Positions 24,654 to 34,033 of a DNA stretch of 46,572 nucleotides are shown here, piece after piece; within the stretch, counting starts at the first letter, position 1, and every line of letters starts with the position of its first letter. This DNA is from Terriglobia bacterium (GTDB lineage Bacteria; Acidobacteriota; Terriglobia; UBA7540): NCBI GenBank assembly GCA_020072655.1, contig JAIQGH010000022.1, positions 1-46,572 on the forward strand, given 5' to 3'. The notes under the pieces were generated by a model, which saw only the letters and a list, made by a program, of their open reading frames with translations, was not told the DNA's origin and ran no database searches. Made by a program: the position numbers and the translations under genes.

Positions 24654-25072
24654 AAGTTTGTTCTTATTATACCCTGTCCGCGTAAGACTCGCACTTTCGA
24701 ACCGTTTCCGGGGCGTATCGGGTACGGAGGGCACCCTTCCCGCAGAACCCCCAGCTTCTCACCGGCCGCGACGGCAGCCAGCTCTGCCGCGCTCCCTAAG
24801 GTGGAGCCCCTGGCATGCCAGCGGGGGAAACTCCCGCGGCGACAAAAGCCAGTTTACGCCCTGCGGAGACATAGCCTATGAATTACTGCTGCTGATGACA
24901 TACCGTCGGCGGTCTCCCGGAAGGTTGGCCTTGAAAACGGGGCCGGCTACTGGCATATTAGGTTTATTCGTTCAGGATTGACGCAGGGATATCCGAAAGT
25001 TGGGTGACAACCGGCGGACCGCCGGACGAATCCAATTGTCAATAATGATTGATTCCTGCAAGGGGTGCTGCG
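24654..25072. promoter_or_regulatory. Divergent region with TATAAT toward the GT4-toroid operon
   Basis: About 420 bases between divergent genes. The minus strand has TATAAT at 24664-24669. On the plus side there is an AAGGGGTG ribosome site for the gene at 25073 but no clear promoter pair. No riboswitch or repeat that I can recognise. Confidence 0.4.
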
Positions 25073-26035
25073 ATGGCAGATGCAAAGAATGACCGAAACG
25101 TTTCCCACTCGATGTTTGGGCTAAACGATCCTTCCGCGGGCGCGGGCCAGGGGCCGGCGCCGGCTCCAACACAGCCCGTCTATGCCCCAGCTCCGCCCTC
25201 CTCGCCTTGGAGCTTCTCGGGCGGCCAGATCCTGTTCCTGTTGGTGATCGTTCTGCTGGTTCTGACGGGGGTGAACCTCTATTTGGTGATCTCCTCCCGC
25301 CGGCAATTCAATGACTACGCCGCAAAGATGGCCGACCAGACAAACCTGATTACCCGCCGCCTGGATTCCAGCGACGAGCGCTACGCCCAACTGCGCGGCC
25401 AGTTCCAAGTGACCTCGGAAAAGCTGGGGCTGACGCAGGACGAGCTGGCGCGGGCCCGGCAACTGGCCGCCAATGTCCAGAAGCAACAGCAGGCGACCGT
25501 GGCGCAGTTGAATAATGCGATTGCCAAGAAGGCCAGCGCCGAGGAAATGAACAAGCTTCAGACCGAAGCGAACGCCAAGTTCGGAAACCTCAGCGGGGAC
25601 CTGGCCGGCACCAAGGCGGACTTGGAAGCCACCAAGCAGGCCTTGACCGGCGCCAAGGGCGAGCTGGGCGGCGCCATCGCCCGCACGCACGACGAACTCG
25701 TCGCGCTGGCCCACCGCACCGATCGCGACTATTTCGAATTCAATCTGGCGAAGAAAAACGTTCGACAGAAAGTTGGGACGGTCATGATCGAGCTGACCAA
25801 GACGAATCTCAAGAAGAACCAGTTCACCGTCAACCTCTACTTCGACGACAAGCGGACGGAGCGCAAGGACAAAGCCATCAACGAGCCCGTCTATTTCTAC
25901 GTGCAAGGGGCGCCGAGCGCGCTGGAACTGGTTGTCAACAAGGTCGGCAAGGAAAGTATTGCGGGTTACGTCAGCACTCCCAAAGGTTTCTTCGCCGGCA
26001 TTCCGAGCGTCCTCTCGGCCCGGCCCGGAGCCTGA
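25073..26035 (+). CDS. Membrane-anchored coiled-coil protein
   Basis: Protein of 320 residues. A Pro/Ala-rich cytoplasmic N-terminus is followed by one membrane helix (about 50-72) and a long coiled coil (about 75-215) containing SSDERYAQLRGQFQVTSEKL and repeated Lys-Ala/Leu heptads. The C-terminal globular part has YFEFNLAKKNVRQKVG and FTVNLYFDDKRTERKDK. No enzyme motif. ATG 25073 follows an AAGGGGTG ribosome site; an earlier ATG at 25049 is less well supported. Similar single-pass coiled-coil proteins recur in acidobacteria; function unknown. Confidence 0.75.
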   Translation: MADAKNDRNVSHSMFGLNDPSAGAGQGPAPAPTQPVYAPAPPSSPWSFSGGQILFLLVIVLLVLTGVNLYLVISSRRQFNDYAAKMADQTNLITRRLDSSDERYAQLRGQFQVTSEKLGLTQDELARARQLAANVQKQQQATVAQLNNAIAKKASAEEMNKLQTEANAKFGNLSGDLAGTKADLEATKQALTGAKGELGGAIARTHDELVALAHRTDRDYFEFNLAKKNVRQKVGTVMIELTKTNLKKNQFTVNLYFDDKRTERKDKAINEPVYFYVQGAPSALELVVNKVGKESIAGYVSTPKGFFAGIPSVLSARPGA

Positions 26036-26096
26036 CGGTCAGTGCGGGCCCTTTTCCGCCCACGCTTTCTGTCGGAGGTTGAGCGCCGGTAAGCGA

Positions 26097-26435
26097 CTAA
26101 TTCCGGACGACGACCGGGGCATGGCGGTCCAAGAGGCTGGCTAATCTCTCGTACGATTGTAGCCCCACGACTTGGTCGATGACCTTGCCTCCCTGAAGGA
26201 GCAGCAAAGTTGGGATCGATCGGATCCCGAGCTGGCCGGCAAGTTCGGGCAGCTCATCGACATCCACCTTGGCAAAGCCGAAGTCGTTCGCATACTTCGC
26301 GGCGAGCCTCTCAAAGGCCGGCGCCAAGGCGCGGCAGGGCGCGCACCACGCTGCCCAAAAATCCACGAGCACGGGCTTGGGGCTCGCGAGCACCTCCTGC
26401 CAGTTATCTCCCTGAATGTGCACTATGTTCGGCAT
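26097..26435 (-). CDS. Thioredoxin
   Basis: Thioredoxin of 112 residues with active site W-C-A-P-C (Cys31 and Cys34) and cis-Pro75 in RSIPTLLLLQGG. FWAAWCAPCRALAPAFE and KVDVDELPELA are typical. The CAPC variant instead of CGPC is common in acidobacteria and would shift redox potential modestly. No signal peptide, so cytoplasmic. ATG 26435 gives the family N-terminus; the longer frame upstream lacks similarity. Confidence 0.9.
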   Translation of the reverse strand: MPNIVHIQGDNWQEVLASPKPVLVDFWAAWCAPCRALAPAFERLAAKYANDFGFAKVDVDELPELAGQLGIRSIPTLLLLQGGKVIDQVVGLQSYERLASLLDRHAPVVVRN

Positions 26436-26669
26436 CGGTTCTTCGTTCTCCCTAGTGTGTCTATCAATCCCAATTAGATGACGGTTCCAGCGTTTTGGTT
26501 CGGGGCAGGGTCGGTCAGTGCTTGCCATGCCGGGGATAGGGTTGCTAGGTGGATGCCTGAAGGCAGTGCGGACTGGCTTATTGATATGAAGGGCTGCCTC
26601 CCCGGGCCTCATAAACCTGAGGGTTAGCGCAACGCTCGGAAGCGCCAGCGTACGCGGCGCGCGTATTTA

Positions 26670-27086
26670 GTGACAGGGCGGGCGAACGGTGGTAGTCTTG
26701 CCCGGCGCAAGTCCGAATCTTCCAGTGCCGCGCGACGCACGGCCAGTGTTTACCAACTCATTAAAGTGGCAGGAAGAAGAGCCAAGCGGTTTCGAGTGCC
26801 GATTACGATCCCGGTCGCATTCCTGGGCGGCGGACTCCGCTTCTCGGCAGACTTGGTTGACATCAGCAGCACGGGGGTGCTTCTGCGTTGCAGCCAGGAT
26901 ATCGATTTAGGGACCATTGGGAAGATGGCGATCCCGGTAGGCCACGAGACGAGTCGTGTCGTGGTTGTGGCGAAGCGCCGGCTGCCGGGCATCGGCGTGG
27001 CGTTCGAGTTCAGCCACATGTCGCCGCACGACCGGGAACTGCTCCGCCGCCTCCTCATGCGCCTGGCGAGCACCCCCGCGCCCTGA
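26670..27086 (+). CDS. PilZ-domain protein
   Basis: Protein of 138 residues with one PilZ domain, a c-di-GMP receptor fold. The Arg-rich entry motif RRAKRFRVPI and the DISSTG motif about 25 residues later are both present, so ligand binding is plausible. GTG 26670 is the listed start; the domain begins near residue 37, so a later start is possible. Output function unknown. It may link c-di-GMP to surface polysaccharide, but that is inference. Confidence 0.8.
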   Translation: MTGRANGGSLARRKSESSSAARRTASVYQLIKVAGRRAKRFRVPITIPVAFLGGGLRFSADLVDISSTGVLLRCSQDIDLGTIGKMAIPVGHETSRVVVVAKRRLPGIGVAFEFSHMSPHDRELLRRLLMRLASTPAP

Positions 27087-27131
27087 CCGCTCTCTGCGCC
27101 GACCAGAAATTGGCGACGGATTGCTCCTCGC

Positions 27132-27830
27132 ATGCCTGATCCCACCCTCCAACTTCAAGCGCTCGAGAAGCTGGTTGTCGCTTGCACTCGCTGTCCACGG
27201 CTGATCCGCCACTGCCGCAAGGTGGCGCAGGAAAAGCGGCGCATGTACCAGGGGCAGGATTACTGGGGCAAACCCGTCCCGAGTTTCGGCGATCCGGAGG
27301 CGGAACTGCTCATCCTGGGCCTCGCGCCTGCCGCCCATGGCGCCAATCGCACCGGGCGGATGTTCACTGGCGACCGCTCAGGTGATTTCCTCTACCGGGC
27401 GCTTTACCAAGCCGGTTTCGCCAGCCAGCCGGAGTCCCGGCATCGGGAGGACGGGCTCGTCCTTCGGAATTGCTACATCACCGCGACATTGCGCTGCGCT
27501 CCCCCGAAGAACAAGCCGCTTCCGCTGGAGGCTCGCAACTGCCGGCCTTATCTTGAGCGGGAACTCGAGATTCTCAAGCGCGTGCGCGCTGTGCTGGCCC
27601 TTGGCAAGATTGCCTTCGACGCGTACCTGCGCGTGGTTTCCGAAGGCCGGGATTTCCCGCCGCGCTCCCAATTCCCCTTTGCCCATGGGGCAAGCTACGC
27701 TTTGCCCGGCGGCCTGCCGCGCCTCTTCGCGTCCTATCATCCCAGCCAGCAGAATACGCAGACCCGGAGGCTCACTCCTCAGATGTTCCGCGCGGTTTTG
27801 GGAGATATCCGCCGCTACCTGGCAGGTTGA
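27132..27830 (+). CDS. Uracil-DNA glycosylase, family 5 (UDGb) type
   Basis: DNA repair glycosylase of 232 residues that removes uracil and some other deaminated bases. Motif 1 is GLAPAAHGANRTGR (63-76), the alanine-rich form of family 5 rather than the GExPG form of family 4. The second motif is HPSQQN (His203). Four cysteines (18, 21, 122, 137) are placed to hold a 4Fe-4S cluster. Starts 45 bases after the PilZ gene, possibly co-transcribed. Confidence 0.9.
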   Translation: MPDPTLQLQALEKLVVACTRCPRLIRHCRKVAQEKRRMYQGQDYWGKPVPSFGDPEAELLILGLAPAAHGANRTGRMFTGDRSGDFLYRALYQAGFASQPESRHREDGLVLRNCYITATLRCAPPKNKPLPLEARNCRPYLERELEILKRVRAVLALGKIAFDAYLRVVSEGRDFPPRSQFPFAHGASYALPGGLPRLFASYHPSQQNTQTRRLTPQMFRAVLGDIRRYLAG

Positions 27831-27926
27831 AGCCTTTCGTAACAGCGCTGAGTGGGGAACGCACGGGCTTCGGGCGGAAACATGGATGCTGCCTTGTGCG
27901 GAAGGAGCCGGCTTCCGTCGGGGGGC

Positions 27927-28682
27927 TCAGTCCATCAGCATCCCGCCGTTGACTTCGATGGTTTCGCCGGCGAGATAACGCGCGGCCGGGGAAGCTAGGA
28001 AAACGATGACGTCGGCAACTTCCTGAGCGGTTCCCGCCCGGCCCATGGGGATGCCGGCGATGAACTTCTCGAAGAGCTCGCGCGGGCTGTAGCGCTCGTG
28101 GAAGGGGGTGGCGATGACGCCCGGCGCAACGCCGTTCACGCGGATGCCGTGCGGCGCGAGCTCCTTGGCCAGTCCCTTTGTGAAGGTGAGCAGTCCTCCC
28201 TTGGCTGCCCCATAGGCCAGGGCTCCGCGGCCGCCGCCGTTGCGGCCGGCGATGGAGGCGACGTTGATGATGCAACCGTCCTTGCGGGTTGCCATTTCTT
28301 CCCACACGGCTTTAACGCAGAGGAAGGCGCTCTTGAGGTTGAGGGCCACGGTCTGATCCCAATATTCCTCCGTCATCTCGGCCAGCGTGCGGCGCGCCAG
28401 CAGGTCGCCGGCATTGTTGACTAGGATTTCGACCCGTCCCCAACGGTCGCGCACGGCGCCAACCATAGCTTCCACCTCCGCAGCGCGAGTGACATCGGCC
28501 CGGAAGGCAAAACCTTCAGCCCCGGCCCGCCGTATTTCCTCCAAGGCCTCTTCCGCTCCGGCGCGATTCTTGTGGTAGTTGAGGGCAACCCGTGCGCCTT
28601 CGCGGGCCATGGCCTCTGCCGTGGCGCGCCCAATGCCGCTGGAGGCGCCGGTGATCAGGGCTACTTGTCCTTTTAGCAGCAT
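27927..28682 (-). CDS. SDR oxidoreductase, FabG-like
   Basis: Classical short-chain dehydrogenase, 251 residues from ATG 28682. The cofactor motif TGASSGIG (11-18), NNAG (89-92), and the catalytic tetrad Asn115, Ser143, Tyr157 and Lys161 are all present, as is the C-terminal YLAGETIEVNGGMLM. Most similar in style to 3-oxoacyl-ACP reductase (FabG) paralogues. It stands alone, without fatty acid synthesis genes, so the substrate may be a sugar or other ketone. Confidence 0.85.
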   Translation of the reverse strand: MLLKGQVALITGASSGIGRATAEAMAREGARVALNYHKNRAGAEEALEEIRRAGAEGFAFRADVTRAAEVEAMVGAVRDRWGRVEILVNNAGDLLARRTLAEMTEEYWDQTVALNLKSAFLCVKAVWEEMATRKDGCIINVASIAGRNGGGRGALAYGAAKGGLLTFTKGLAKELAPHGIRVNGVAPGVIATPFHERYSPRELFEKFIAGIPMGRAGTAQEVADVIVFLASPAARYLAGETIEVNGGMLMD

Positions 28683-28938
28683 ACTTGCCTCCCCTGAGGT
28701 GTTTCCGAGCGATTCTGAAATCGTATCGCACTGCGAGCCGCGTGGGAACCCCTCGTCCGGCGCATGCATGAAAACCCTTGGCAACCCGCCGCGCTTTCTG
28801 GTATTCGTAATAGTTTCGGGTTGAATTCGGGCGCCCTGCAGGGGCGGTTCCTCTCGGGCAACGAAAGTCGGCACCAAACCTGATCACCACAGGGACGAAG
28901 AACTCTCGTCCCGGAAATCCGACCAAGGACGGAACGGC

Positions 28939-29922
28939 ATGATTGAAGTGGCAGGATTGACGAAACGCTTCGGTCCCACCCTGGCAGTCTCCGACGTCAG
29001 CTTTGAAGTTCAGAAAGGCGAAGTGCTCGGGTTCCTCGGCCCGAACGGGGCCGGGAAAACTACGACGATGCGCGTCATCACCGGGTATCTGTCCCCCAGC
29101 GAGGGCCGAGTTCGCGTGGCAGGCTACGATGTGGTCGAGGAGCCGCTCGAGGCCAAACGACGCACGGGCTATCTCCCCGAAGCACCCCCCGTCTACCCCG
29201 ACATGACGGTCGTCGAGTACTTGGCCTTTGTGGCGCGCATCAAGGGCGTGCCGAGGAGGGAAATCCAGACGCGCATCGAAGAAGTGAGCGAGAAGTGCGC
29301 CGTCACGGATGTCACGGACCGGCAGATCGGCAAGCTTTCGAAAGGGTATCGCCAGCGCGTGGGCCTGGCCCAGGCGCTCATCCACAACCCGGAGGTGCTG
29401 ATCCTCGACGAGCCCACCGCGGGCCTCGACCCGAAGCAGATCATCGAAACGCGGGAGCTCATCCGCGGCCTGGCCGGCCAGCACACCATCGTGCTGAGCA
29501 CCCACATCCTTCCCGAAGTCTCGAAAACTTGCGAGCGCGTGCTGGTGATCAACCAGGGCAAGATCGTGGCTTCCGGCACGCCGCAAGAGCTGACCCACCG
29601 CCTGCAAGGGTACGAGACGGTGCTGTTGACGGCGGAAGGCCCGGCGGCGGAGATGATGGAGAGGCTCCAGCGCGTGAGCGGCGTGAACCTGGTCGAGCCG
29701 CGCGACGCCGCCGACTCGCGCGTCACTTTCGAGGTGCACGCCGAGAAGGGCCACGACGTGCGCGCGGAGCTGGCGCGCGCTATCGTCGAGTCGAGGTGGA
29801 AGCTGCTGGAACTCAAGACCAGCGGCCTGAGCCTGGAAGACATTTTCCTGCAACTGACGACGAAGGACCTCGGCGAAGGACCGGACACGAGTGATAAGTC
29901 GTCGGTGGTCGGGATCGTGTGA
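28939..29922 (+). CDS. ABC transporter ATPase, GldA-like
   Basis: ABC ATPase of 327 residues. Walker A is GPNGAGKTTT, the signature LSKGYRQRVG, and Walker B LILDEPTAGLDP with switch STHI. A C-terminal regulatory extension (about 215-327) is typical of the GldA/DrrA subfamily. First gene of a four-gene set with a GldF-like permease, a GldG-like auxiliary protein and a DUF4340 protein. In Bacteroidetes GldAFG act in gliding; elsewhere this set is an exporter of unknown cargo. Confidence 0.88.
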   Translation: MIEVAGLTKRFGPTLAVSDVSFEVQKGEVLGFLGPNGAGKTTTMRVITGYLSPSEGRVRVAGYDVVEEPLEAKRRTGYLPEAPPVYPDMTVVEYLAFVARIKGVPRREIQTRIEEVSEKCAVTDVTDRQIGKLSKGYRQRVGLAQALIHNPEVLILDEPTAGLDPKQIIETRELIRGLAGQHTIVLSTHILPEVSKTCERVLVINQGKIVASGTPQELTHRLQGYETVLLTAEGPAAEMMERLQRVSGVNLVEPRDAADSRVTFEVHAEKGHDVRAELARAIVESRWKLLELKTSGLSLEDIFLQLTTKDLGEGPDTSDKSSVVGIV

Positions 29923-29995
29923 TTCCGGCCGACGTGTTGCCTTTGATCTCCGGGTGACGAACGCCGGACAACCAACAGCGGACGAGGAATCTCAC

Positions 29996-30775
29996 ATGCG
30001 TAATGTCATTGCGGTCGCGGGAAAGGAGCTCCGCGCCTACTTCCATTCTCCCATCGCCTACCTGGTGATGACGGTCTATGCCGCGCTCCTGGGCTTCTTC
30101 TTTTACAGTTTCACGGCAACGTACGTGGTCCAGAGCTTCCGCATCCAGGCCATGGGCGGCGGCATGGGTGCGCCGCCGATGAGCCTCAACGAATACATCA
30201 TCCGCCCGCTGCTGGCGGGAGTCTTAACGGTGGTTATTCTGCTCCTCGTGCCGCTCATCACGATGCGGCTCTACGCGGAAGAGAAGCGGTCCGGAACCAT
30301 TGAGCTTCTGCTGACGTCGCCCCTCACCGATCTGGAGGTGATTCTTGGCAAGTTTCTGGGAGCCATGGCGCTCTATGCGGTCCTGGTGGCGATGACCTTC
30401 CTCTATGTCGGCTACCTCTTCCTTCACGGGAATCCGAACGCCAAGCCGCTCCTCGCGCAGGTGCTTGGCCTCCTGCTCTACGGCGCGGCGCTGCTGGCGC
30501 TGGGGATGTGGTTCTCGACTTTCACGAAGAACCAGATCGTCGCCGGAGTCGTCGCCTTCGCGGTCTTCCTACTGCTCTTCGTGATGGACTGGGTTACGGC
30601 TTACGGCAGCGGCAGGGCCAGCGATGTGATCTCCTATCTGTCGCTGACCAAGCATTTTGACAACTTTGCCAAGGGAGTGATCGACCTGAGCGACGTGGTG
30701 TTCTACGTCTCGGTCGTGGTGCTGGGAATCTTCCTCACCGCCCGCTCGGTTGATGCCCTGAAGGGGAGGGCGTGA
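29996..30775 (+). CDS. ABC-2 permease, GldF-like
   Basis: Membrane permease of 259 residues with six helices. It begins NVIAVAGKELRAYFHSPIAYL, and the RLYAEEKRSGTIELLLTSP motif after the second helix is a hallmark of the ABC-2 subfamily. ATG 29996 has a GAGGAA ribosome site; a frame extension upstream to 29891 overlaps the ATPase and lacks similarity. Stops at 30775, adjoining the next gene's start. Confidence 0.88.
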   Translation: MRNVIAVAGKELRAYFHSPIAYLVMTVYAALLGFFFYSFTATYVVQSFRIQAMGGGMGAPPMSLNEYIIRPLLAGVLTVVILLLVPLITMRLYAEEKRSGTIELLLTSPLTDLEVILGKFLGAMALYAVLVAMTFLYVGYLFLHGNPNAKPLLAQVLGLLLYGAALLALGMWFSTFTKNQIVAGVVAFAVFLLLFVMDWVTAYGSGRASDVISYLSLTKHFDNFAKGVIDLSDVVFYVSVVVLGIFLTARSVDALKGRA

Positions 30776-30777
30776 CC

Positions 30778-32160
30778 ATGGCATGGAAAGACAGCCTCAC
30801 GGGCAAGACCGGCCACAAGATCCTCGAGGGGACCAACCTCGTCGTTTACACGGCGGTGGCTCTGGCGATGGTTATGCTGGTGAACTGGTTTGTGGACCGG
30901 CACAACCATCGTTGGGATCTGACGCCCAACAAGAAGTACAGCCTCTCCCCGCAGACGACCAAGATTGTCAAGGAGCTGAACCGCGACGTCACGATCTATG
31001 TCTTCGACCGCGAGCGCGGGTTTCGCGAGCGGCGCGACCTGCTCGACAACTATGAAGTCTTATCGCCCAAAGTGAAGGTTCAATACATTGATCCGGACCG
31101 CCAGCCGGCGCTGGCCCGGCAGTACGGCGTCCGAACGTACGGCACGATCATCGTGGCTGCGGGTGAGAAGCATTACGAGGCGCAAGGCGATTCCGAGGAA
31201 GGGGTGACCAACGCCATCGTGCGTCTGCTCAAGGGCCAGAAAACCGTTTGCTTCATCCAGGGCCACGGCGAGCGTGACGTGGAGAGCGCAGAGCGCTCCG
31301 GTTACGACCGCCTGAAGAAAGCCCTCGAAAACGAAAACTATCAGACCAAGACACTGGTTTTGATGCAGAAACTCGAAATCCCCGCGGACTGCTCGTTGGT
31401 GGTGATCGCTGGCCCCCGCAACGATTATCTGCCGCCGGAAGTGGACGTCATCAAGAAATTCGTGACGGGCGGGGGGCGGGCGTTGTTCTTTCTCGATCCG
31501 GGGGTGGAGCTTCCCAACCTCTCGAAGCTGCTGGCGGACTGGAATGTCGCGGTCCGCAACGACCTGGTGATCGATGAAAACCCGGTCGCGCAGATTTTCG
31601 GCACGCGGCCGGAGATGCCCCTGGTCATCAAATACGGGTCGAGCCCCATCGTCCAGCCGCTGGCGCGCATGGCGACGCTGTTCCCGCTCACCCGCTCTTT
31701 CGAGCTGGGGAAGGAGTACAAGGCGGGGATCAGCACGCAGTCGCTTTGCGAGACCACGGCGGACAGCTTCGGCGTAGCCGACTTCAATCCCAAAATACAC
31801 GAGGTCACGTTCCGCGCCGGGAAGGACTTCAAGGGGCCGCTGACGGTCGCCGTCTCCGGCGACATCACCTCGGGCGGCGACGACAAGAAAAAGGAAGGGC
31901 GCTTCGTGGCCCTCGGGACGTCCTCGCTGGCCGCCAACGCTTACCTGGGATTCCAAGGGAACCGCGACCTGGTGATGAATATGGTGAACTGGCTGTCGGC
32001 CGAGGAGGACTTGATCTCGATTCGCCCCCAGCCCACCGAGTCCCAGCAGCTCAACCTGACGACGCAGCAAATGCGCAGGCTGCTTTTCGGGGGCGTGATC
32101 GGCCTCCCGGTTTTGATCATCGCCCTGGGAATCACGGTGTGGTACCGCCGCCGGACATGA
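30778..32160 (+). CDS. GldG-like ABC auxiliary protein
   Basis: Protein of 460 residues: N-terminal membrane helix, then a large extracytoplasmic domain of the ABC auxiliary family (YSLSPQTTKIVKELNRDVTIYVF, QGHGERDV, GGGRALFFLDPG) and a C-terminal helix before WYRRR. It likely couples the permease to an envelope substrate. ATG 30778 sits 7 bases after AGGGGAGGG; GTG 30772 overlaps the permease stop and is an alternative. Confidence 0.85.
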   Translation: MAWKDSLTGKTGHKILEGTNLVVYTAVALAMVMLVNWFVDRHNHRWDLTPNKKYSLSPQTTKIVKELNRDVTIYVFDRERGFRERRDLLDNYEVLSPKVKVQYIDPDRQPALARQYGVRTYGTIIVAAGEKHYEAQGDSEEGVTNAIVRLLKGQKTVCFIQGHGERDVESAERSGYDRLKKALENENYQTKTLVLMQKLEIPADCSLVVIAGPRNDYLPPEVDVIKKFVTGGGRALFFLDPGVELPNLSKLLADWNVAVRNDLVIDENPVAQIFGTRPEMPLVIKYGSSPIVQPLARMATLFPLTRSFELGKEYKAGISTQSLCETTADSFGVADFNPKIHEVTFRAGKDFKGPLTVAVSGDITSGGDDKKKEGRFVALGTSSLAANAYLGFQGNRDLVMNMVNWLSAEEDLISIRPQPTESQQLNLTTQQMRRLLFGGVIGLPVLIIALGITVWYRRRT

Positions 32161-32238
32161 TGCTGGCGGTCGCTTTCTGCGGCGATGTGCGCCCGCCAGG
32201 CGATGCAGCCGCCGCACATCAACCGCTGCCTTGCTGCC

Positions 32239-33573
32239 ATGAAAAAGAAATACCTCAACACACTGCTCGCCCTTGCCCTTCTGGCCGCTGTCTACGCGGG
32301 TTTCACTTACTGGGACAAGCGCAAGGCCTCGGAAACCAAGAGCCCCGCCTCGACCACGCAGGAGAAGCTCTTTGCGGTCGAGAGCAGCCACGTGCAGTCG
32401 TTCACCATCAAACCGCGCGGGGGCGAAGCGGTCAACTGCCAGCGGCAAGGCTCGAGCTGGGCCATCCTCGAGCCACAGAAGCTCCCCGCGGATTCGTCCG
32501 CGATTTCGTCCCTCCTCAGCAGCCTCAGCGAGGCCACGATCGACCAAGTCGTGGAACAGAAGCCGGCGAACCTGAAGGACTTCGGCCTCGACTCGCCCGC
32601 CGTCACGCTGGATGTCACCACCGACACGAAGCCGCAGAGCTTCGAGCTGCGTCTCGGCGACGAGACTCCGACGAGCGGCGGCGTCTACGCCCAGGTGGCG
32701 GGGAATCCGCGCGTGCTGACGCTGGCGAGCTACGTGAAGTCGGCCTTTGACAAGAAGCTGTTCGACCTCCGCGATAAGCGCGCCGCGACCATTCCCGCCG
32801 GCCAGCTCCAGCGCCTCGAGGTGCAAGCGAAGGCGAAACATTTTACGCTCGTCAAGAACCCGGAGGGCGTCTGGGATCTCGTCTTGCCGCCCGCGGTCCG
32901 CGCCGACCGATTTGAAGTGGAGGGGATGGTCAGTCGTCTGGAAGGCCTCACTATGCAGAGCATGGCCGCGGAAGACAAGAAGAACACGGGCAAATATGGC
33001 TTGGGTGCGCCCGAATTGACGCTCAAGCTGAGCGGCGCGGGCAATACGCAGACAATCACTCTGGGCAAGAAGGAGGGCGAGCGTTACTACGCTGTGAACT
33101 CCGCGCTCGATCCGGTCTTCACGCTGGATTCAAGCGTCGTCACGGAATTCGAGAAAGACCCGAGCGACCTGCGGGCCAAAGACCTTTTCACATTCTCAAC
33201 GTTTGAGGTGAAGCGCCTGGAGGCCGAGACTCCGAGCGGCTCGCGGACGTTCGAAAGGCAGCCGCAGAACAAGTGGAAGCAGACCGCACCCACGATGAAG
33301 GACGTTCCCACCGACAAGGTTGAAGCCCTCCTCGGCAAGCTCCGCGACCTGCGCGCGGAGTCCTTCCCCAAAGGCGAAAAGCTCGAAGAGTTCGGCCTGG
33401 CCAAGCCTTCCTATCGGTTCAAGGCTCAATTCGGCGATAAGAACGAGACCGAAACCGTCGAACTCGGCAAGGTCGGCGAGCACGTCTACGCACGACGTGA
33501 GCACGACGCGCTCGCGAGCGAGGTTTCCAAGTCCGCCTTCGACGATATCGAGAAAGCACTGAAAGAGCTCTAG
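32239..33573 (+). CDS. DUF4340-family membrane-anchored protein
   Basis: Protein of 444 residues with one N-terminal membrane helix and repeated beta-rich units, each containing LRD(L/K)R or similar followed by LEVQ/FEVK segments (for example FDLRDKRAATIPAGQLQRLE and FEVKRLEAETPSG). These are typical DUF4340 repeats and are found next to GldG-like genes in many phyla. Substrate and role unknown. ATG 32239 was chosen because the membrane anchor begins there; the longer frame from 32185 lacks similarity. Confidence 0.82.
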   Translation: MKKKYLNTLLALALLAAVYAGFTYWDKRKASETKSPASTTQEKLFAVESSHVQSFTIKPRGGEAVNCQRQGSSWAILEPQKLPADSSAISSLLSSLSEATIDQVVEQKPANLKDFGLDSPAVTLDVTTDTKPQSFELRLGDETPTSGGVYAQVAGNPRVLTLASYVKSAFDKKLFDLRDKRAATIPAGQLQRLEVQAKAKHFTLVKNPEGVWDLVLPPAVRADRFEVEGMVSRLEGLTMQSMAAEDKKNTGKYGLGAPELTLKLSGAGNTQTITLGKKEGERYYAVNSALDPVFTLDSSVVTEFEKDPSDLRAKDLFTFSTFEVKRLEAETPSGSRTFERQPQNKWKQTAPTMKDVPTDKVEALLGKLRDLRAESFPKGEKLEEFGLAKPSYRFKAQFGDKNETETVELGKVGEHVYARREHDALASEVSKSAFDDIEKALKEL

Positions 33574-33598
33574 CACAACGATTGGGAACCCCTGCAAA

Positions 33599-33752
33599 TG
33601 TCATCCTGAGGAGCCCCGAGGCTTTCAGTCGGGACGACGAAGGATCTCTGTGTTTGCTTGATTCTGTCCCGATGAAGTCCATCGGGAGGAGGTTCTCCGG
33701 GGAGTTTACCCTAAGCGCAATGCGGGGATCCTTCGCGCCGCTCAGGATGACA
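33599..33752. repeat. Palindromic element, CATCCTGAG family
   Basis: The ends TGTCATCCTGAG and CTCAGGATGACA are exact inverted repeats, and inside are AAGGATCT and GGATCCTT arms. A partial copy of the right end follows at 33760-33771. This repeat type, with CTGAGG...GAAGGATCTC, is widespread between genes of soil bacteria. It sits downstream of the DUF4340 gene. Confidence 0.65.
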
Positions 33753-34033
33753 CGGAAGGGCTCAGGATGACATCTGAGGCGCTCAGAATCACATGGCCCC
33801 AGCCTTTTGCAGCCGTCCGCAGACGCCCCTTGACTTTTGAAATGGAAGTTCTAGACTTCTTGGCAGGTATTGAGGATGGTTTTGCCGCGGGGGCGCTCAC
33901 CGTGGTGGTAGCTCCCGCCAATGGGTGGTGTCCCATGGCAGATGAACGCCTGACCCACCGTGCCCCGTGGCCTTCATTTCCCCTACTGCAGTTTTGTGTG
34001 CTCTAACGCCCCCGTGAGGGAGAGGAGGGCGTC
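33753..34033. promoter_or_regulatory. Leader region of the small membrane protein gene
   Basis: Short frames here lack similarity. A possible promoter TTGACT (33830-33835) with TAGACT 16 bases on points toward the small gene at 34034. The rest shows nothing recognisable. Confidence 0.3.

Noticed and set aside
28516-29853. Minus-strand open frame of 445 codons
   Set aside because: Covers the opposite strand of the ABC ATPase and another frame of the SDR gene; no motif of its own.
31060-32841. Minus-strand open frame of 593 codons
   Set aside because: Antisense to the GldG-like and DUF4340 genes; no recognisable domain.
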